From Bacteroidota bacterium (GTDB lineage: Bacteria > Bacteroidota > Bacteroidia > Palsa-965): a DNA stretch of 64,000 nucleotides. The position numbers and the translations under genes were made by a program. Positions within the stretch are counted from its first letter, which is position 1, and every line of letters starts with the position of its first letter. The stretch is from NCBI GenBank assembly GCA_020402865.1, contig JADBYT010000006.1, forward strand, positions 186,001-250,000, in the 5' to 3' direction. Positions 25,714 through 34,355 of this stretch are shown one piece after another. A model generated the notes under the pieces. The model saw only the letters and a list, made by a program, of their open reading frames with translations. It did no database searches and was not told the origin of the DNA.

Positions 25714-27088
25714 GCTGCTGTTTGCCGTATTGCTGCTGCTCACGCTTGCGCTGGTGGCGGCTCCTGTGGTATATGCGCAGAAAAAAAGCAGCAAAAAGAA
25801 AACCACTGCCAAAAAGGAAACATCGAGTAAATCAACGCTCCAGCAAAAAAAACAAAAGCTGCAGTCGGATATTGATTTCACCAACAAACTTCTTTCCGAA
25901 ACCCGGCAAAACAAAAAACTTTCGCTGAGCCAGCTTGCGGCACTCAATCAGAAAATTGAAGCGCGCGAAGGACTCATCAACACCATCAGTGGTGAAATTT
26001 CGGAAATCGAACAGCAAATCGGCCAGCGTCAGCAAAACATCCGTCAACTCACTAAAACCGACTCGATACTGCGCGAAGAATACAAGCAGATGATTCAGTT
26101 TGCCTGGCGCAACCGCAACGCCAACCAGCGCATGATGTTTTTGTTTACCGCCGGAAGTTTCAATCAGGCCTACAAACGCATGATTTATTTGCGGCAGTTA
26201 AACCTGCGCCGCAAAGCCAAAGCCGAAGAAATTGCCGGTAACCGCGAGGCGTTAAATGAAGAAGTTGTAACCCTGGATACTGAACGGGGTGAGAAAAAAA
26301 GTTTACTGGATAACGAAAGCAAAGAAAAAGAACAGCTTGCCGGTGAAAAGGAAGAAAAGCAAAAAACCTTCCTGAGCCTGCAGGAAAAAGAAAAACAGCT
26401 CAAAGACGATCTCGACAAAAAGAAAAAACAGGCCGCACAAACTGATGCCGCCATCCAAAACCTGATTGCTGCCGAAGCAGCACGCGCAGCCGAAAAAGCC
26501 CGCAAGGAGGCCGAGAAAAAAGCAGCTCAGAAAAAAGCAGACCCGGTAGTAAAAACCGATCCGAAAACCGGCAATACAGGCAACTCCGGTAACAGCAAAC
26601 CCGCTGAAACACCAACGGCAAAAGCCGAACCCGCAAAAATTGAAATCAGCCCGGAAGAAAAAATTGTAGGCAACAGTTTCCTCAACAACAAAGGCTCACT
26701 GCCCTGGCCGGTGGCACAAGGCACCATTATCGAACACTTTGGCACACATCCGCACCCGGTACTGGCCAAAGTAATGGTAAACAACAACGGCGTTGATATT
26801 GCCACCACACGCGGTGCACAGGCCCGCTCGGTTTTTGATGGCGAGGTAACCGGCATTACCAACATTCCCGGCGCAGGCTGGCTGGTTATTGTACGCCACG
26901 GCGAATACCTTTCGGTATATGCCAACCTGAGCAGCGTATCAGTAAAAACCGGCGACAAAGTGAAAACCAAACAAGCCATTGGCAACGTAGCCGAAAACGA
27001 CGAAGGCCAGCCCGTGCTGCATTTTGAAGTATGGAAAAGCGGTGTGGGAAAAATGGATCCGGAAGGCTGGATTGCGCGGAAGGGGTGA
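25670..27088 (+). CDS. EnvC-like murein hydrolase activator (degenerate LytM/M23 domain)
   Basis: 472 residues. A signal peptide (KLLFAVLLLLTLALVAAPVVYA) is followed by a Lys-rich linker. A long coiled coil (about 50-240; LQQKKQKLQSDIDFTNKLL, IEQQIGQRQQNIRQL) comes next, then a second charged helix and an Ala/Pro/Lys linker. A C-terminal LytM domain starts near 345. The LytM zinc site is not intact: the first-ligand segment reads NNNGVDIAT (Asn for His), the HxH position reads PVLHFEVW (one His only), and YANL replaces YAHL. This is the EnvC pattern: an activator of amidases in septum splitting, not a hydrolase. It ends the envelope cluster. Confidence 0.9.
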   Translation: MTARQFKLLRLANSKLLFAVLLLLTLALVAAPVVYAQKKSSKKKTTAKKETSSKSTLQQKKQKLQSDIDFTNKLLSETRQNKKLSLSQLAALNQKIEAREGLINTISGEISEIEQQIGQRQQNIRQLTKTDSILREEYKQMIQFAWRNRNANQRMMFLFTAGSFNQAYKRMIYLRQLNLRRKAKAEEIAGNREALNEEVVTLDTERGEKKSLLDNESKEKEQLAGEKEEKQKTFLSLQEKEKQLKDDLDKKKKQAAQTDAAIQNLIAAEAARAAEKARKEAEKKAAQKKADPVVKTDPKTGNTGNSGNSKPAETPTAKAEPAKIEISPEEKIVGNSFLNNKGSLPWPVAQGTIIEHFGTHPHPVLAKVMVNNNGVDIATTRGAQARSVFDGEVTGITNIPGAGWLVIVRHGEYLSVYANLSSVSVKTGDKVKTKQAIGNVAENDEGQPVLHFEVWKSGVGKMDPEGWIARKG

Positions 27089-27268
27089 TCAGTCTGCAAA
27101 TATGATAATTTATTAAGTGCAACTCTTTTTATTCCTCTCTGCAAATGAGTTATATAGTAAAAAAAATTGTGGATATACATTTAACATTCGGATGTGAGTA
27201 AGTTATGTTATACATTAGTCATATAGCAATTTTTCCTACTCATTTTGCAATATCAAAAAACCAATTAA

Positions 27269-27574
27269 ATGTTGTACAATCAGTCTCCCGAACGAGAGCA
27301 AATTAATCACTTTCGAATGTTTGTTGAGTCCTGCAAAAATGGGGAGGATAAGTACACAGATTTAGTATCAAATATATTCAAACAAGCTCGCGCACTTGCT
27401 AATGATAAAGAACATATCTATACAATAGACAGAGGTTTTTTTACTGTTATTCATTTTTTAAGTGAAAGCGGCAAAGAGTTTTTAATTAATCACAAAAACG
27501 ACAACATTACAACTGCGGATTATTCACGGATTTTATCTATATTAGACAAACAATATGAAAACAATTTCTGGTAA
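27269..27574 (+). CDS. Unknown 101-residue protein of the AT-rich operon
   Basis: A small acidic, helical, soluble protein (MLYNQSPEREQINHFRMFVE...). No signal peptide or known motif; one segment TIDRGFFTVIHFLSESGKEF. The gene ends 3 bp before the metallopeptidase gene, so they are almost certainly co-transcribed. It is AT-rich like the next two genes and unlike the flanking envelope cluster. It could be a partner, inhibitor or adaptor of the peptidase; that is only inferred from position. Confidence 0.7.
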   Translation: MLYNQSPEREQINHFRMFVESCKNGEDKYTDLVSNIFKQARALANDKEHIYTIDRGFFTVIHFLSESGKEFLINHKNDNITTADYSRILSILDKQYENNFW

Positions 27575-27577
27575 TTA

Positions 27578-28771
27578 ATGCCGTTTAACTCTTCTCTTTC
27601 ATTACATTTTGCTCAATTAAATAAGGCTTGGCAAAAGTCTAGATATAACAAATACTCCGATCGTGAAAAACAAGAGTACCACAATCGGTTGGATGAATTG
27701 TTTGTTAAAATCAAAGATGTTGACTTTACATCATTACATAATGAGACTATTTATATTTATAAAAATGCCATTGATTTTCTATTTAAGAGTATCGACTTCC
27801 TCGACAGCAGCACTCTAAATCTTATTCCCTTTGAAACTGTTGAATGTTTAAGTCATGCTCTTAATGATTGGAAAAGAAATAATGATCGATTTATCATCGC
27901 AACTAATCTTGTAAAGAATTTATCTGGCTATAGCTTTGATCCATCTCTGGTAAGGGGTGATATATATGAACTTATCAAGCATGAGTTTGGCGTTAAATTC
28001 AATGCAAAACTTATACAGATAAATGTTCCTGTTTATTTATCTAGAGATTATCTCGCAAGTGTTGTGCTATACCATGAATTAGGACATTTTATTAACGAGC
28101 ATTATCAGATTTGTACATCAATATTACCAGAGGTAATTGGTTTAGATTTTAATCAATCACGCTGTCGCTCACTTTTAGAGCGTTTCTTTCACTTTACACC
28201 ACAACGTTTTGAAATATTAATTGCCAATACAAATTCACGAAGCGATAGGCATGGAGTTCTTAAAGGGCTAATATACTCTTACTTAGGAGAATACTTTTGC
28301 GATTTGTTTGCAATACAATATGTAGGAGTTTCATTTCCTCAATATCTTGATTATATAGATAGCGATACAACACCTACTCTATCTCACCCAAGTAAAGAAA
28401 GAAGAATAGAGCTAATGAGAGCTTTTCTAGATCCTACTGATGCTCTCCAAGAAGCACTATTTTTCATTGAAATCTTCCAAAAAGCAATTCAAAAAATAAC
28501 CGGAAAGAAGCTTCAAAAAGCGGTTACACTAATTGATAGTAATAGTTTCTATGATCTTTTACCCGCACAAATTACAAGCACTAATCAACTACACGGTGTA
28601 TTTATCCAGGGATGGAAGTGTTGGGAAAAAAACTTAAAGGGATCAGACATTGATTCTGTCGCAAACATTAAAGAAAACGCGGTACTCAGATATGAAATAA
28701 TAAATAATTTAATAGAAAAGTCTATTGGTAATTTTATTGTTGAACGTGACTGGAAAAATGCAAGTTTATGA
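27578..28771 (+). CDS. Soluble M48-like zinc metallopeptidase (HELGH)
   Basis: 397 residues, no signal peptide and no membrane span. The zinc motif HELGH is at 166-170 inside VVLYHELGHFINEHY. A second block GEYFCDLFA (Glu238, Asp242) fits the third ligand ExxxD of gluzincins, and SHPSKERRIELM matches the HPxxxxRI motif after it, both typical of M48-type peptidases. The N-terminal 150 residues are helical and unfamiliar. M48 enzymes are usually membrane anchored, so a soluble form is notable. The gene overlaps the dCTP deaminase gene by 4 bp (ATGA). The substrate is unknown. Confidence 0.8.
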   Translation: MPFNSSLSLHFAQLNKAWQKSRYNKYSDREKQEYHNRLDELFVKIKDVDFTSLHNETIYIYKNAIDFLFKSIDFLDSSTLNLIPFETVECLSHALNDWKRNNDRFIIATNLVKNLSGYSFDPSLVRGDIYELIKHEFGVKFNAKLIQINVPVYLSRDYLASVVLYHELGHFINEHYQICTSILPEVIGLDFNQSRCRSLLERFFHFTPQRFEILIANTNSRSDRHGVLKGLIYSYLGEYFCDLFAIQYVGVSFPQYLDYIDSDTTPTLSHPSKERRIELMRAFLDPTDALQEALFFIEIFQKAIQKITGKKLQKAVTLIDSNSFYDLLPAQITSTNQLHGVFIQGWKCWEKNLKGSDIDSVANIKENAVLRYEIINNLIEKSIGNFIVERDWKNASL

Positions 28772-29391
28772 TTCTTAGTGAAGATAAAATTAAAGAGTTA
28801 ATTGAAAAAAAGGAGCTTGTAATACAGCCTCTACTTGATATCAAGCAAATTGGTCAGATTAGTATTGATTTACGAATTGGATATGACTTTTTAGTATCTA
28901 TTCAAGGTCGAGATCCATACATTAACGCATCACGAAATAAAGAAGATGAAGAAAATAGTATTGAGGGTGTATATTCTATTAACCATTTTTTTCAAGAAAC
29001 CCGCAGAAGGATTGGAGAAACCATTCTCCTTTATCCACAACAAACAGTTTTATCAAGCACGTTAGAATATGTAAGGCTGCCTAATAATATTATGATGTCA
29101 ATTCATACCCGAAGTTCTTATGTAAGGCTTGGGTTATCAGTAAATACAATTATACAGCCTGGTTATTGCGGCTGTATTTCATTAGAACTAACAAATAATA
29201 ACAAAAATACAATAAACTTAACTGTTGGAGCTCCGATTATACAGGCTGTTTTACATGAAGTTACAGATAAGACAGAATATCTAAGAAAAGGTCGGAAGTA
29301 TATTTGTCAAGTCAGACCAAAAGTTTCCATGATTCAGGAGGATAATGATCTAAGTATTTTGAAAGAAATCTGGAAAAATAGCCGACAATAA
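28768..29391 (+). CDS. dCTP deaminase family protein
   Basis: 207 residues. It carries DLRIGYDF near the N-terminus, RSSYVRLGLSV in the middle (the RSSxxRxG substrate-binding block), and IIQPGYCGCISLELTNN, whose Glu matches the catalytic Glu of dCTP deaminases. The expected reaction is dCTP to dUTP and ammonia. It is somewhat longer than a 190-residue housekeeping Dcd and has an insert about residues 45-75. The unusual gene partners and AT-rich codons suggest an accessory rather than housekeeping role; nucleotide-depleting dCTP deaminases are known in phage defence. A bifunctional dCTP deaminase/dUTPase cannot be excluded. Confidence 0.85.
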   Translation: MILSEDKIKELIEKKELVIQPLLDIKQIGQISIDLRIGYDFLVSIQGRDPYINASRNKEDEENSIEGVYSINHFFQETRRRIGETILLYPQQTVLSSTLEYVRLPNNIMMSIHTRSSYVRLGLSVNTIIQPGYCGCISLELTNNNKNTINLTVGAPIIQAVLHEVTDKTEYLRKGRKYICQVRPKVSMIQEDNDLSILKEIWKNSRQ

Positions 29392-29428
29392 GGTTATTGC
29401 ACCTAGATTATATCTAACACATTCTTCC

Positions 29429-29436
29429 TACCTTAA
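29429..29436 (+). promoter_or_regulatory. Putative -7 element (TACCTTAA) of sixA
   Basis: TACCTTAA resembles TAnnTTTG and lies 24 bp before the sixA ATG, right after the AT-rich operon. Confidence 0.3.
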
Positions 29437-29460
29437 AGCATCCAAACAACAGCTCCTGCC

Positions 29461-29979
29461 ATGAAAACACTCTGGCTTATCCGTCACGCAAAATCGTCGT
29501 GGCAACTGAATACGCTGCCCGACAATGAACGCCCGCTCAACGACCGCGGCTACCGCGATGCGCACGAAATGCCTGCACGTGTACTCACCGGCATAGCCAA
29601 ACCCACGTGCATGTGGGTAAGTCCTGCCGTACGCACCTACACCACGGCGCTCATCTTCGCACGCCACCTGCGCTTCCCGTCCGAACAGTTTTCGCTTGCT
29701 CCGCAGTTGTATGAATCAGGTGTGGATGAATATCTTGATGTGCTGCGGCGCACGTCAGATACACACCAGCACGTAATGCTCTTTGGCCACAATCCGGTAA
29801 TTACGCAGCTGGCCAACCGGCTTTGCAATACACATATCGAAAATGTGCCTACCTGCGGCATTGTGAGCGTTGCACACCCGCACACCAACTGGAGCGAACT
29901 TGGCAAAACACCTGCACAGCTGCTCAGCTTTGATTTCCCCAAGAAATCAAACGAAGAAATTACGCAACGCGATGCATAA
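29461..29979 (+). CDS. sixA: SixA-like phosphohistidine phosphatase
   Basis: 172 residues of the histidine phosphatase superfamily. The catalytic RHG motif appears as LIRHAKSSW near the N-terminus, with RPLNDRGYRDA, SPAVRTYTTA and LFGHNPVI supplying the phosphate pocket and second His. This short form matches SixA, which removes phosphate from His residues of phosphotransfer proteins. No phosphorelay gene is adjacent. G+C and codon use return to the chromosomal background here, marking the right edge of the AT-rich operon. Confidence 0.88.
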   Translation: MKTLWLIRHAKSSWQLNTLPDNERPLNDRGYRDAHEMPARVLTGIAKPTCMWVSPAVRTYTTALIFARHLRFPSEQFSLAPQLYESGVDEYLDVLRRTSDTHQHVMLFGHNPVITQLANRLCNTHIENVPTCGIVSVAHPHTNWSELGKTPAQLLSFDFPKKSNEEITQRDA

Positions 29980-30035
29980 GCCGGCACCGGCGCGTTAAAC
30001 AATCGTTAACTGGGTGTAAGCACGGCTTTTCCGGT

Positions 30036-30043
30036 TATTTTTG
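30036..30043 (+). promoter_or_regulatory. Putative -7 element (TATTTTTG) of ppk1
   Basis: A full match to TAnnTTTG, 28 bp before the ppk1 ATG at 30072. Confidence 0.45.
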
Positions 30044-30071
30044 CCACACCCTATTCCAAAGATGCTTTGCA

Positions 30072-32180
30072 ATGCTGAGAAAAAAATTACCGTTTATCAA
30101 TCGCGACATTAGCTGGCTTTCGTTCAACGAGCGTGTGCTGCAGGAAGCCGAAGATGATGCCAACCCGCTGATTGAACGGCTGAGGTTTCTGGGCATATAC
30201 TCCAACAACCGCGACGAATTTTTTCGCGTGCGGGTGGCCACGCTCAAACGCATGGGCAAACTTGGCCGCAAGGCTGAATCGGTACTCGGCGCGCCGCCCG
30301 ATATGCTGCTGGCGCAAATTCAGAAACGCGTGGTGGCTGCATCCCATCGCTTCGATCGTATTTACAACAAAATACTGGCCGAACTTGAAAAACACCACAT
30401 CCACATCATCGACGAAAAAGAGCTTACAAAAACGCAGGGCGAATTCGTAACCGGATTTTTCCGCAACAAGGTAATGCCTTCGCTTTTCCCGATTATGCTC
30501 GACAATGCGCCACAGTTTCCCTACCTGCGCGACCGTTCCACCTACCTTGTGGTGCGCATGGTGGCCGCCGGTGTGGAATCAAAACCAAAGTACGCACTGA
30601 TTGAAGTGCCCGCCGACGCCATTTCGCGCTTTGTGGTGTTGCCCCAAAGTGGCCGCGAGCAATATGTAATGCTGCTCGACGATGTGATACGCTTTTGCCT
30701 TGCAGAAGTGTTTCCGGGCTACGACCCCAAGCGCATTTCGGCCTACACCATTAAGCTAACACGCGATGCCGAACTCGACCTCGACACCGACGTGTCGAAA
30801 AGCTTCCTCGAAAAAATGTCGGGCGGCCTGAAGAAACGCAAGAAAGGTATTCCGGTGCGTTTTGTGTATGACAAGCAGATGCCGTCTGATATGCTTAAAT
30901 ATCTGCTGCGTCAGTTAAAAGTAATCCGCACCGACAATATCATTCCCGGTTCGCGTTATCACAACTTCAAAGACTTCATCCGCTTCCCCGATCTGGGGCA
31001 CCCCGAGCTTATCTGGCCTGCGCACGAACCGCTCCGCCACCCGCGTCTGATACGCGGTGAAAGCATGTTTGATGAGATACGCAAAAAAGACCTCATCCTG
31101 CATTATCCCTACCAAACATTCGATCACGTAATCGACCTGCTCCGCGAAGCCTCCATCGATCCGAAGGTGAAGAAAATACAGATTACCCTTTACCGGGTAG
31201 CCTCAAACTCCAACGTTGTAAACGCGCTTATTAATGCGGTAAAAAACGGCAAGGAAGTGGTTGCAGTAATGGAGTTGCAGGCCCGGTTTGATGAGGAAAA
31301 CAATATTTACTGGGCCAATAAACTTCAGGAAGAAGGAGCACGTGTAATTTTTGGCGTACCGGGAATTAAGGTTCACTCCAAACTCTTCCTAATTACCCGC
31401 CGCGAAGAAGGCAAAGTGGTGAATTACGGCCATATCGGCACGGGAAACATGAACGAATCGACGGCAAAAATTTACACCGATAAATCGCTCATTACCGCCG
31501 ATAAGCGCATTACCGATGAGCTGGTGAAAATCTTTGAGTTTTACCACAACAACCTCAAGCCGGGTCATTACAAGCATTTGCTGGTATCGCCCTTTACCAT
31601 GCGCCGCAAGCTGGAGAACCTGATACAGTTTGAAATTGAGGAAGCGAAAAAAGGCCGTAAAGCATCAATGCTGCTGAAAATGAACAACCTGGTTGATCTT
31701 GAGATGATTAACCGCTTGTACGAAGCCAGTAAGGCCGGTGTGGAAATTACGCTGATAATAAGAGGAACCTGCTCACTTATTCCGGGTGTGAAAGGCATAA
31801 GTGAAAACATTCGTGCCATAAGCATTGTGGGCCGCTTTCTGGAACATACACGGGTGTTCATTTTTCATCACGGCGGCGATGAAAAGTATTTCATATCTTC
31901 GGCCGACTGGATGACGCGCAATCTGGATCACCGCTCGGAAGTAGCGGTGCCCATTTACGACACCGACAGCCAGAAAGAGCTGAAGGAAATTCTCGAACTT
32001 CAGCTCCGCGACAATCGCAAGGCGCGGCTTATCGGCGGGTTGAAGGAAAATACTTATCTGGAAGTTCCCGCCACCGTAGAACCGCTAAATGCACAGGAGG
32101 CGATACGCGATTATCTCGGGAAAAAGCCTAAGGCTCCCAAGCCACCAGTAATTAAACGAGTTGAAATTCGCCGCAATTGA
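30072..32180 (+). CDS. ppk1: Polyphosphate kinase 1
   Basis: 702 residues, full length. The N-terminal domain begins with FINRDISWLSFNERVLQEA and SNNRDEFFRVRVA. The catalytic phospholipase-D-like domains hold IKVHSKLFLITRRE, with the phosphorylated His, and YGHIGTGNMNESTA. A second block reads LEHTRVFIFHHGGDEKYFISSADWMTRNLDHR, with the other active-site His. It makes inorganic polyphosphate from ATP reversibly at the membrane. The downstream ppx gene overlaps its 3' end by 20 bp, so synthesis and degradation are translationally coupled. Confidence 0.97.
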   Translation: MLRKKLPFINRDISWLSFNERVLQEAEDDANPLIERLRFLGIYSNNRDEFFRVRVATLKRMGKLGRKAESVLGAPPDMLLAQIQKRVVAASHRFDRIYNKILAELEKHHIHIIDEKELTKTQGEFVTGFFRNKVMPSLFPIMLDNAPQFPYLRDRSTYLVVRMVAAGVESKPKYALIEVPADAISRFVVLPQSGREQYVMLLDDVIRFCLAEVFPGYDPKRISAYTIKLTRDAELDLDTDVSKSFLEKMSGGLKKRKKGIPVRFVYDKQMPSDMLKYLLRQLKVIRTDNIIPGSRYHNFKDFIRFPDLGHPELIWPAHEPLRHPRLIRGESMFDEIRKKDLILHYPYQTFDHVIDLLREASIDPKVKKIQITLYRVASNSNVVNALINAVKNGKEVVAVMELQARFDEENNIYWANKLQEEGARVIFGVPGIKVHSKLFLITRREEGKVVNYGHIGTGNMNESTAKIYTDKSLITADKRITDELVKIFEFYHNNLKPGHYKHLLVSPFTMRRKLENLIQFEIEEAKKGRKASMLLKMNNLVDLEMINRLYEASKAGVEITLIIRGTCSLIPGVKGISENIRAISIVGRFLEHTRVFIFHHGGDEKYFISSADWMTRNLDHRSEVAVPIYDTDSQKELKEILELQLRDNRKARLIGGLKENTYLEVPATVEPLNAQEAIRDYLGKKPKAPKPPVIKRVEIRRN

Positions 32181-33072
32181 TATAGGTTCCAACGCTGCAC
32201 GCCTGCTCATTGGCAACGTGTATGAGCGTGCCGAGGGCCCCGTGTTTAAAAAAGCTGATCTGGTTCGCATTCCCATCCGACTGGGCGATGATGCGTTTTT
32301 GCACAAAGAAATTTCAGCAGCCAAAACAGAAAAACTGTTGCTGGCCATGAAAGCGTTCAGGCACCTCATTGATTTTTACGAAGTAACCGCCCTCAAAGCC
32401 TGCGCCACATCCGCCATGCGCGAGGCACGCAACTCGGCCGATGTGGTGAAACGCATACAACGCGAAACCGGGCTGAACATTGAAGTAATTGACGGCCGCA
32501 CCGAGGCCGAAATTATTTACGCCAATCACATTGCCGAACATCTCGCCCCGGGTCACGACTACCTTTATATCGACGTGGGCGGCGGAAGCACAGAACTTAC
32601 GCTGTTTTCGAAAAACCGCATTGTGGCTTCGCGCTCATTCAACATCGGCACCATTCGTTTACTCAACAACCTCGTTTCAAAAGAACAATGGAACGAGTTC
32701 CGCGACTGGGTAAAACAAACCACAGCCGATTACCATCCCCTCTCGGCCATTGGCTCTGGCGGCAACATCAACAAAATTTTTAAGATGAGCCGCAAGAAAC
32801 AGAACCGCCCGCTTTCCTACGCCAAACTCAAGGAGCAGCACGAGTTTGTGGAGTCGTTCAGCCTTAAGGAACGTATTGAAGTACTCGGCCTCAACCCCGA
32901 CCGCGCCGATGTAATTGTGCCGGCAGGTAAAATATTCTTAACCGTAATGAAGGCTGCCGGTATTGATGATATTTATGTACCGCAAATTGGTATGGCCGAC
33001 GGACTGATTCATCTGCTGTACGAAAATCATCGTTCGCCGGGTGTGAAAAAGGCATTGGTGTTTAGTGAATGA
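32161..33072 (+). CDS. ppx: Ppx/GppA family exopolyphosphatase
   Basis: 303 residues starting at TTG (MKFAAIDIGSNAARLLIGNV), the standard N-terminus of the family. Actin-like ATPase-fold motifs: IDIGSNAARL, ACATSAMREA, EVIDGRTEAEIIY with the catalytic Glu, and YIDVGGGSTELTLF. It is a short form without the C-terminal HD-like domain. It cleaves terminal phosphate from polyphosphate, or pppGpp in GppA-type members. The 20-bp overlap with ppk1 implies translational coupling, and the TTG start may lower its output relative to ppk1. Confidence 0.93.
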   Translation: MKFAAIDIGSNAARLLIGNVYERAEGPVFKKADLVRIPIRLGDDAFLHKEISAAKTEKLLLAMKAFRHLIDFYEVTALKACATSAMREARNSADVVKRIQRETGLNIEVIDGRTEAEIIYANHIAEHLAPGHDYLYIDVGGGSTELTLFSKNRIVASRSFNIGTIRLLNNLVSKEQWNEFRDWVKQTTADYHPLSAIGSGGNINKIFKMSRKKQNRPLSYAKLKEQHEFVESFSLKERIEVLGLNPDRADVIVPAGKIFLTVMKAAGIDDIYVPQIGMADGLIHLLYENHRSPGVKKALVFSE

Positions 33073-33144
33073 ATGTCGCTTAAGACAGACTGAATTCTGA
33101 TTAAATCAAAGAGATTGGTTTAATTGAAGGTCATATTCATGTAC

Positions 33145-33152
33145 TATCTTTG
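33145..33152 (+). promoter_or_regulatory. Consensus -7 element (TATCTTTG) before the AAA ATPase
   Basis: A perfect TAnnTTTG with TTG at 33124-33126, 18 bp upstream, as the -33 element. It ends three nucleotides before the ATG at 33156, so the transcript would be leaderless. The in-frame TTG at 33150 falls inside the element and is not a credible start. Confidence 0.6.
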
Positions 33153-33155
33153 AAT

Positions 33156-34355
33156 ATGGCATTAATAAAAGATAGCAGCCCATTTTACAGTGGCCGGCCA
33201 CTTCCTCATGAATTGTTTACCGGACGAGACGAGCAAATTCGCCTTATCGAACGTTCGTTAAAACAGGTGGCTGTTGGTAAACAACAAGCTGTTTTTTTAA
33301 CCGGAGAGTTCGGAATAGGCAAATCTTCGTTAGCACACGCCACTCGTTATATTGCAGAGTCTAAGCATGATTTAATTGGCATTCATGTAATGCTGGGAGG
33401 AACCAAAACACTTGACGATCTTTCTGAACGAACTCTTGAATACGCACTTCGAAATGAAGCATACAAGCCAAGAAATACAGAGCGCGTCAGAGATATGTTA
33501 TCAAAATATATTGGTCAACAATCTGTTTTAGGCATAAACCTAAACTTTGACCAACTTAAGGCCGATGCGCCAACCCTGTCAAGAGGGTTTTTGCCCTTTC
33601 TGAAAGAGCTGTACAAGCGTGCAAAAGGAGATGGTGTAAAAGGGGTGTATCTGATTCTTGATGAGGTGAATGGTATAACCCCAAACCCTGATTTTGCACA
33701 CTTCGTGAAAACTCTTGTTGATGGAAATGCGTTAAGCGCAGACCCGCTGCCATTATTTTTATTGTTGTGTGGCGTAAGAGAAAGGAGAGATGAAATGGTT
33801 GCGCACCACAAACCTGTGGACAGGATATTCGACATTATTGATGTACAGGCTTTGAGCGAGCGTGAAACAAACGAGTTTTATATCAAAACCTTTTCGAGCG
33901 TAGGTTATACAATTAATGAAAGAGCTTTAAGTCTTCTGTTTTTTTACGCTCAGGGGTTTCCAAGAGCCATCAATCTTATTGGCGATAATATTTTTTGGAA
34001 GGCGACACAGCGACATATTGATTATGAAGTTGCCTTGTATGGCGTAATTGCTGCGGCCAATGAAATTGGTGCTAAATTTATTGACAGCCAAGTACTAAAG
34101 ACTATCGAAAGTGCTGACTATAAAAGTATTTTAAGAAAAATTATTAAAAACACTGCGGTGAACGAAATGGCGATCAACAAGAAAGATATTCTGCCTCTTC
34201 TCTCGCCCGACGAGAATAATAAATTCAATAACTTCATGCAAAAGTTAAAAAAACTTGCCGTGCTTCGTTCCGGGATTGAGCAGGGTGAGTATATTTTTAA
34301 CGACCGGCTCACCCGGTTATACTTAAGTATGAAGTTTTATTCCGGAAATCTATGA
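33156..34355 (+). CDS. AAA ATPase of the ORC/STAND-like type
   Basis: 399 residues. FTGRDEQIRLIERSL precedes a Walker A motif GEFGIGKSS (50-58), and LILDEVNG (166-173) is Walker B. LFLLLCGVRERRDEM fits sensor 1, and a downstream helical lid (FPRAINLIGDNIFWKA) gives way to a C-terminal winged-helix-like region. This order resembles stand-alone ATPases related to Orc1/Cdc6 and the STAND class. No effector domain is fused. AT-richer codons than ppx and plsC suggest a later insertion between them. It overlaps plsC by 4 bp. The role is unknown; DNA-bound, defence or signalling are possible. Confidence 0.8.
   Translation: MALIKDSSPFYSGRPLPHELFTGRDEQIRLIERSLKQVAVGKQQAVFLTGEFGIGKSSLAHATRYIAESKHDLIGIHVMLGGTKTLDDLSERTLEYALRNEAYKPRNTERVRDMLSKYIGQQSVLGINLNFDQLKADAPTLSRGFLPFLKELYKRAKGDGVKGVYLILDEVNGITPNPDFAHFVKTLVDGNALSADPLPLFLLLCGVRERRDEMVAHHKPVDRIFDIIDVQALSERETNEFYIKTFSSVGYTINERALSLLFFYAQGFPRAINLIGDNIFWKATQRHIDYEVALYGVIAAANEIGAKFIDSQVLKTIESADYKSILRKIIKNTAVNEMAINKKDILPLLSPDENNKFNNFMQKLKKLAVLRSGIEQGEYIFNDRLTRLYLSMKFYSGNL

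Noticed and set aside
27269-29391. Prophage or integrative element carrying the dCTP deaminase
   Set aside because: No integrase, phage structural genes or attachment repeats are seen at the borders; only composition differs.
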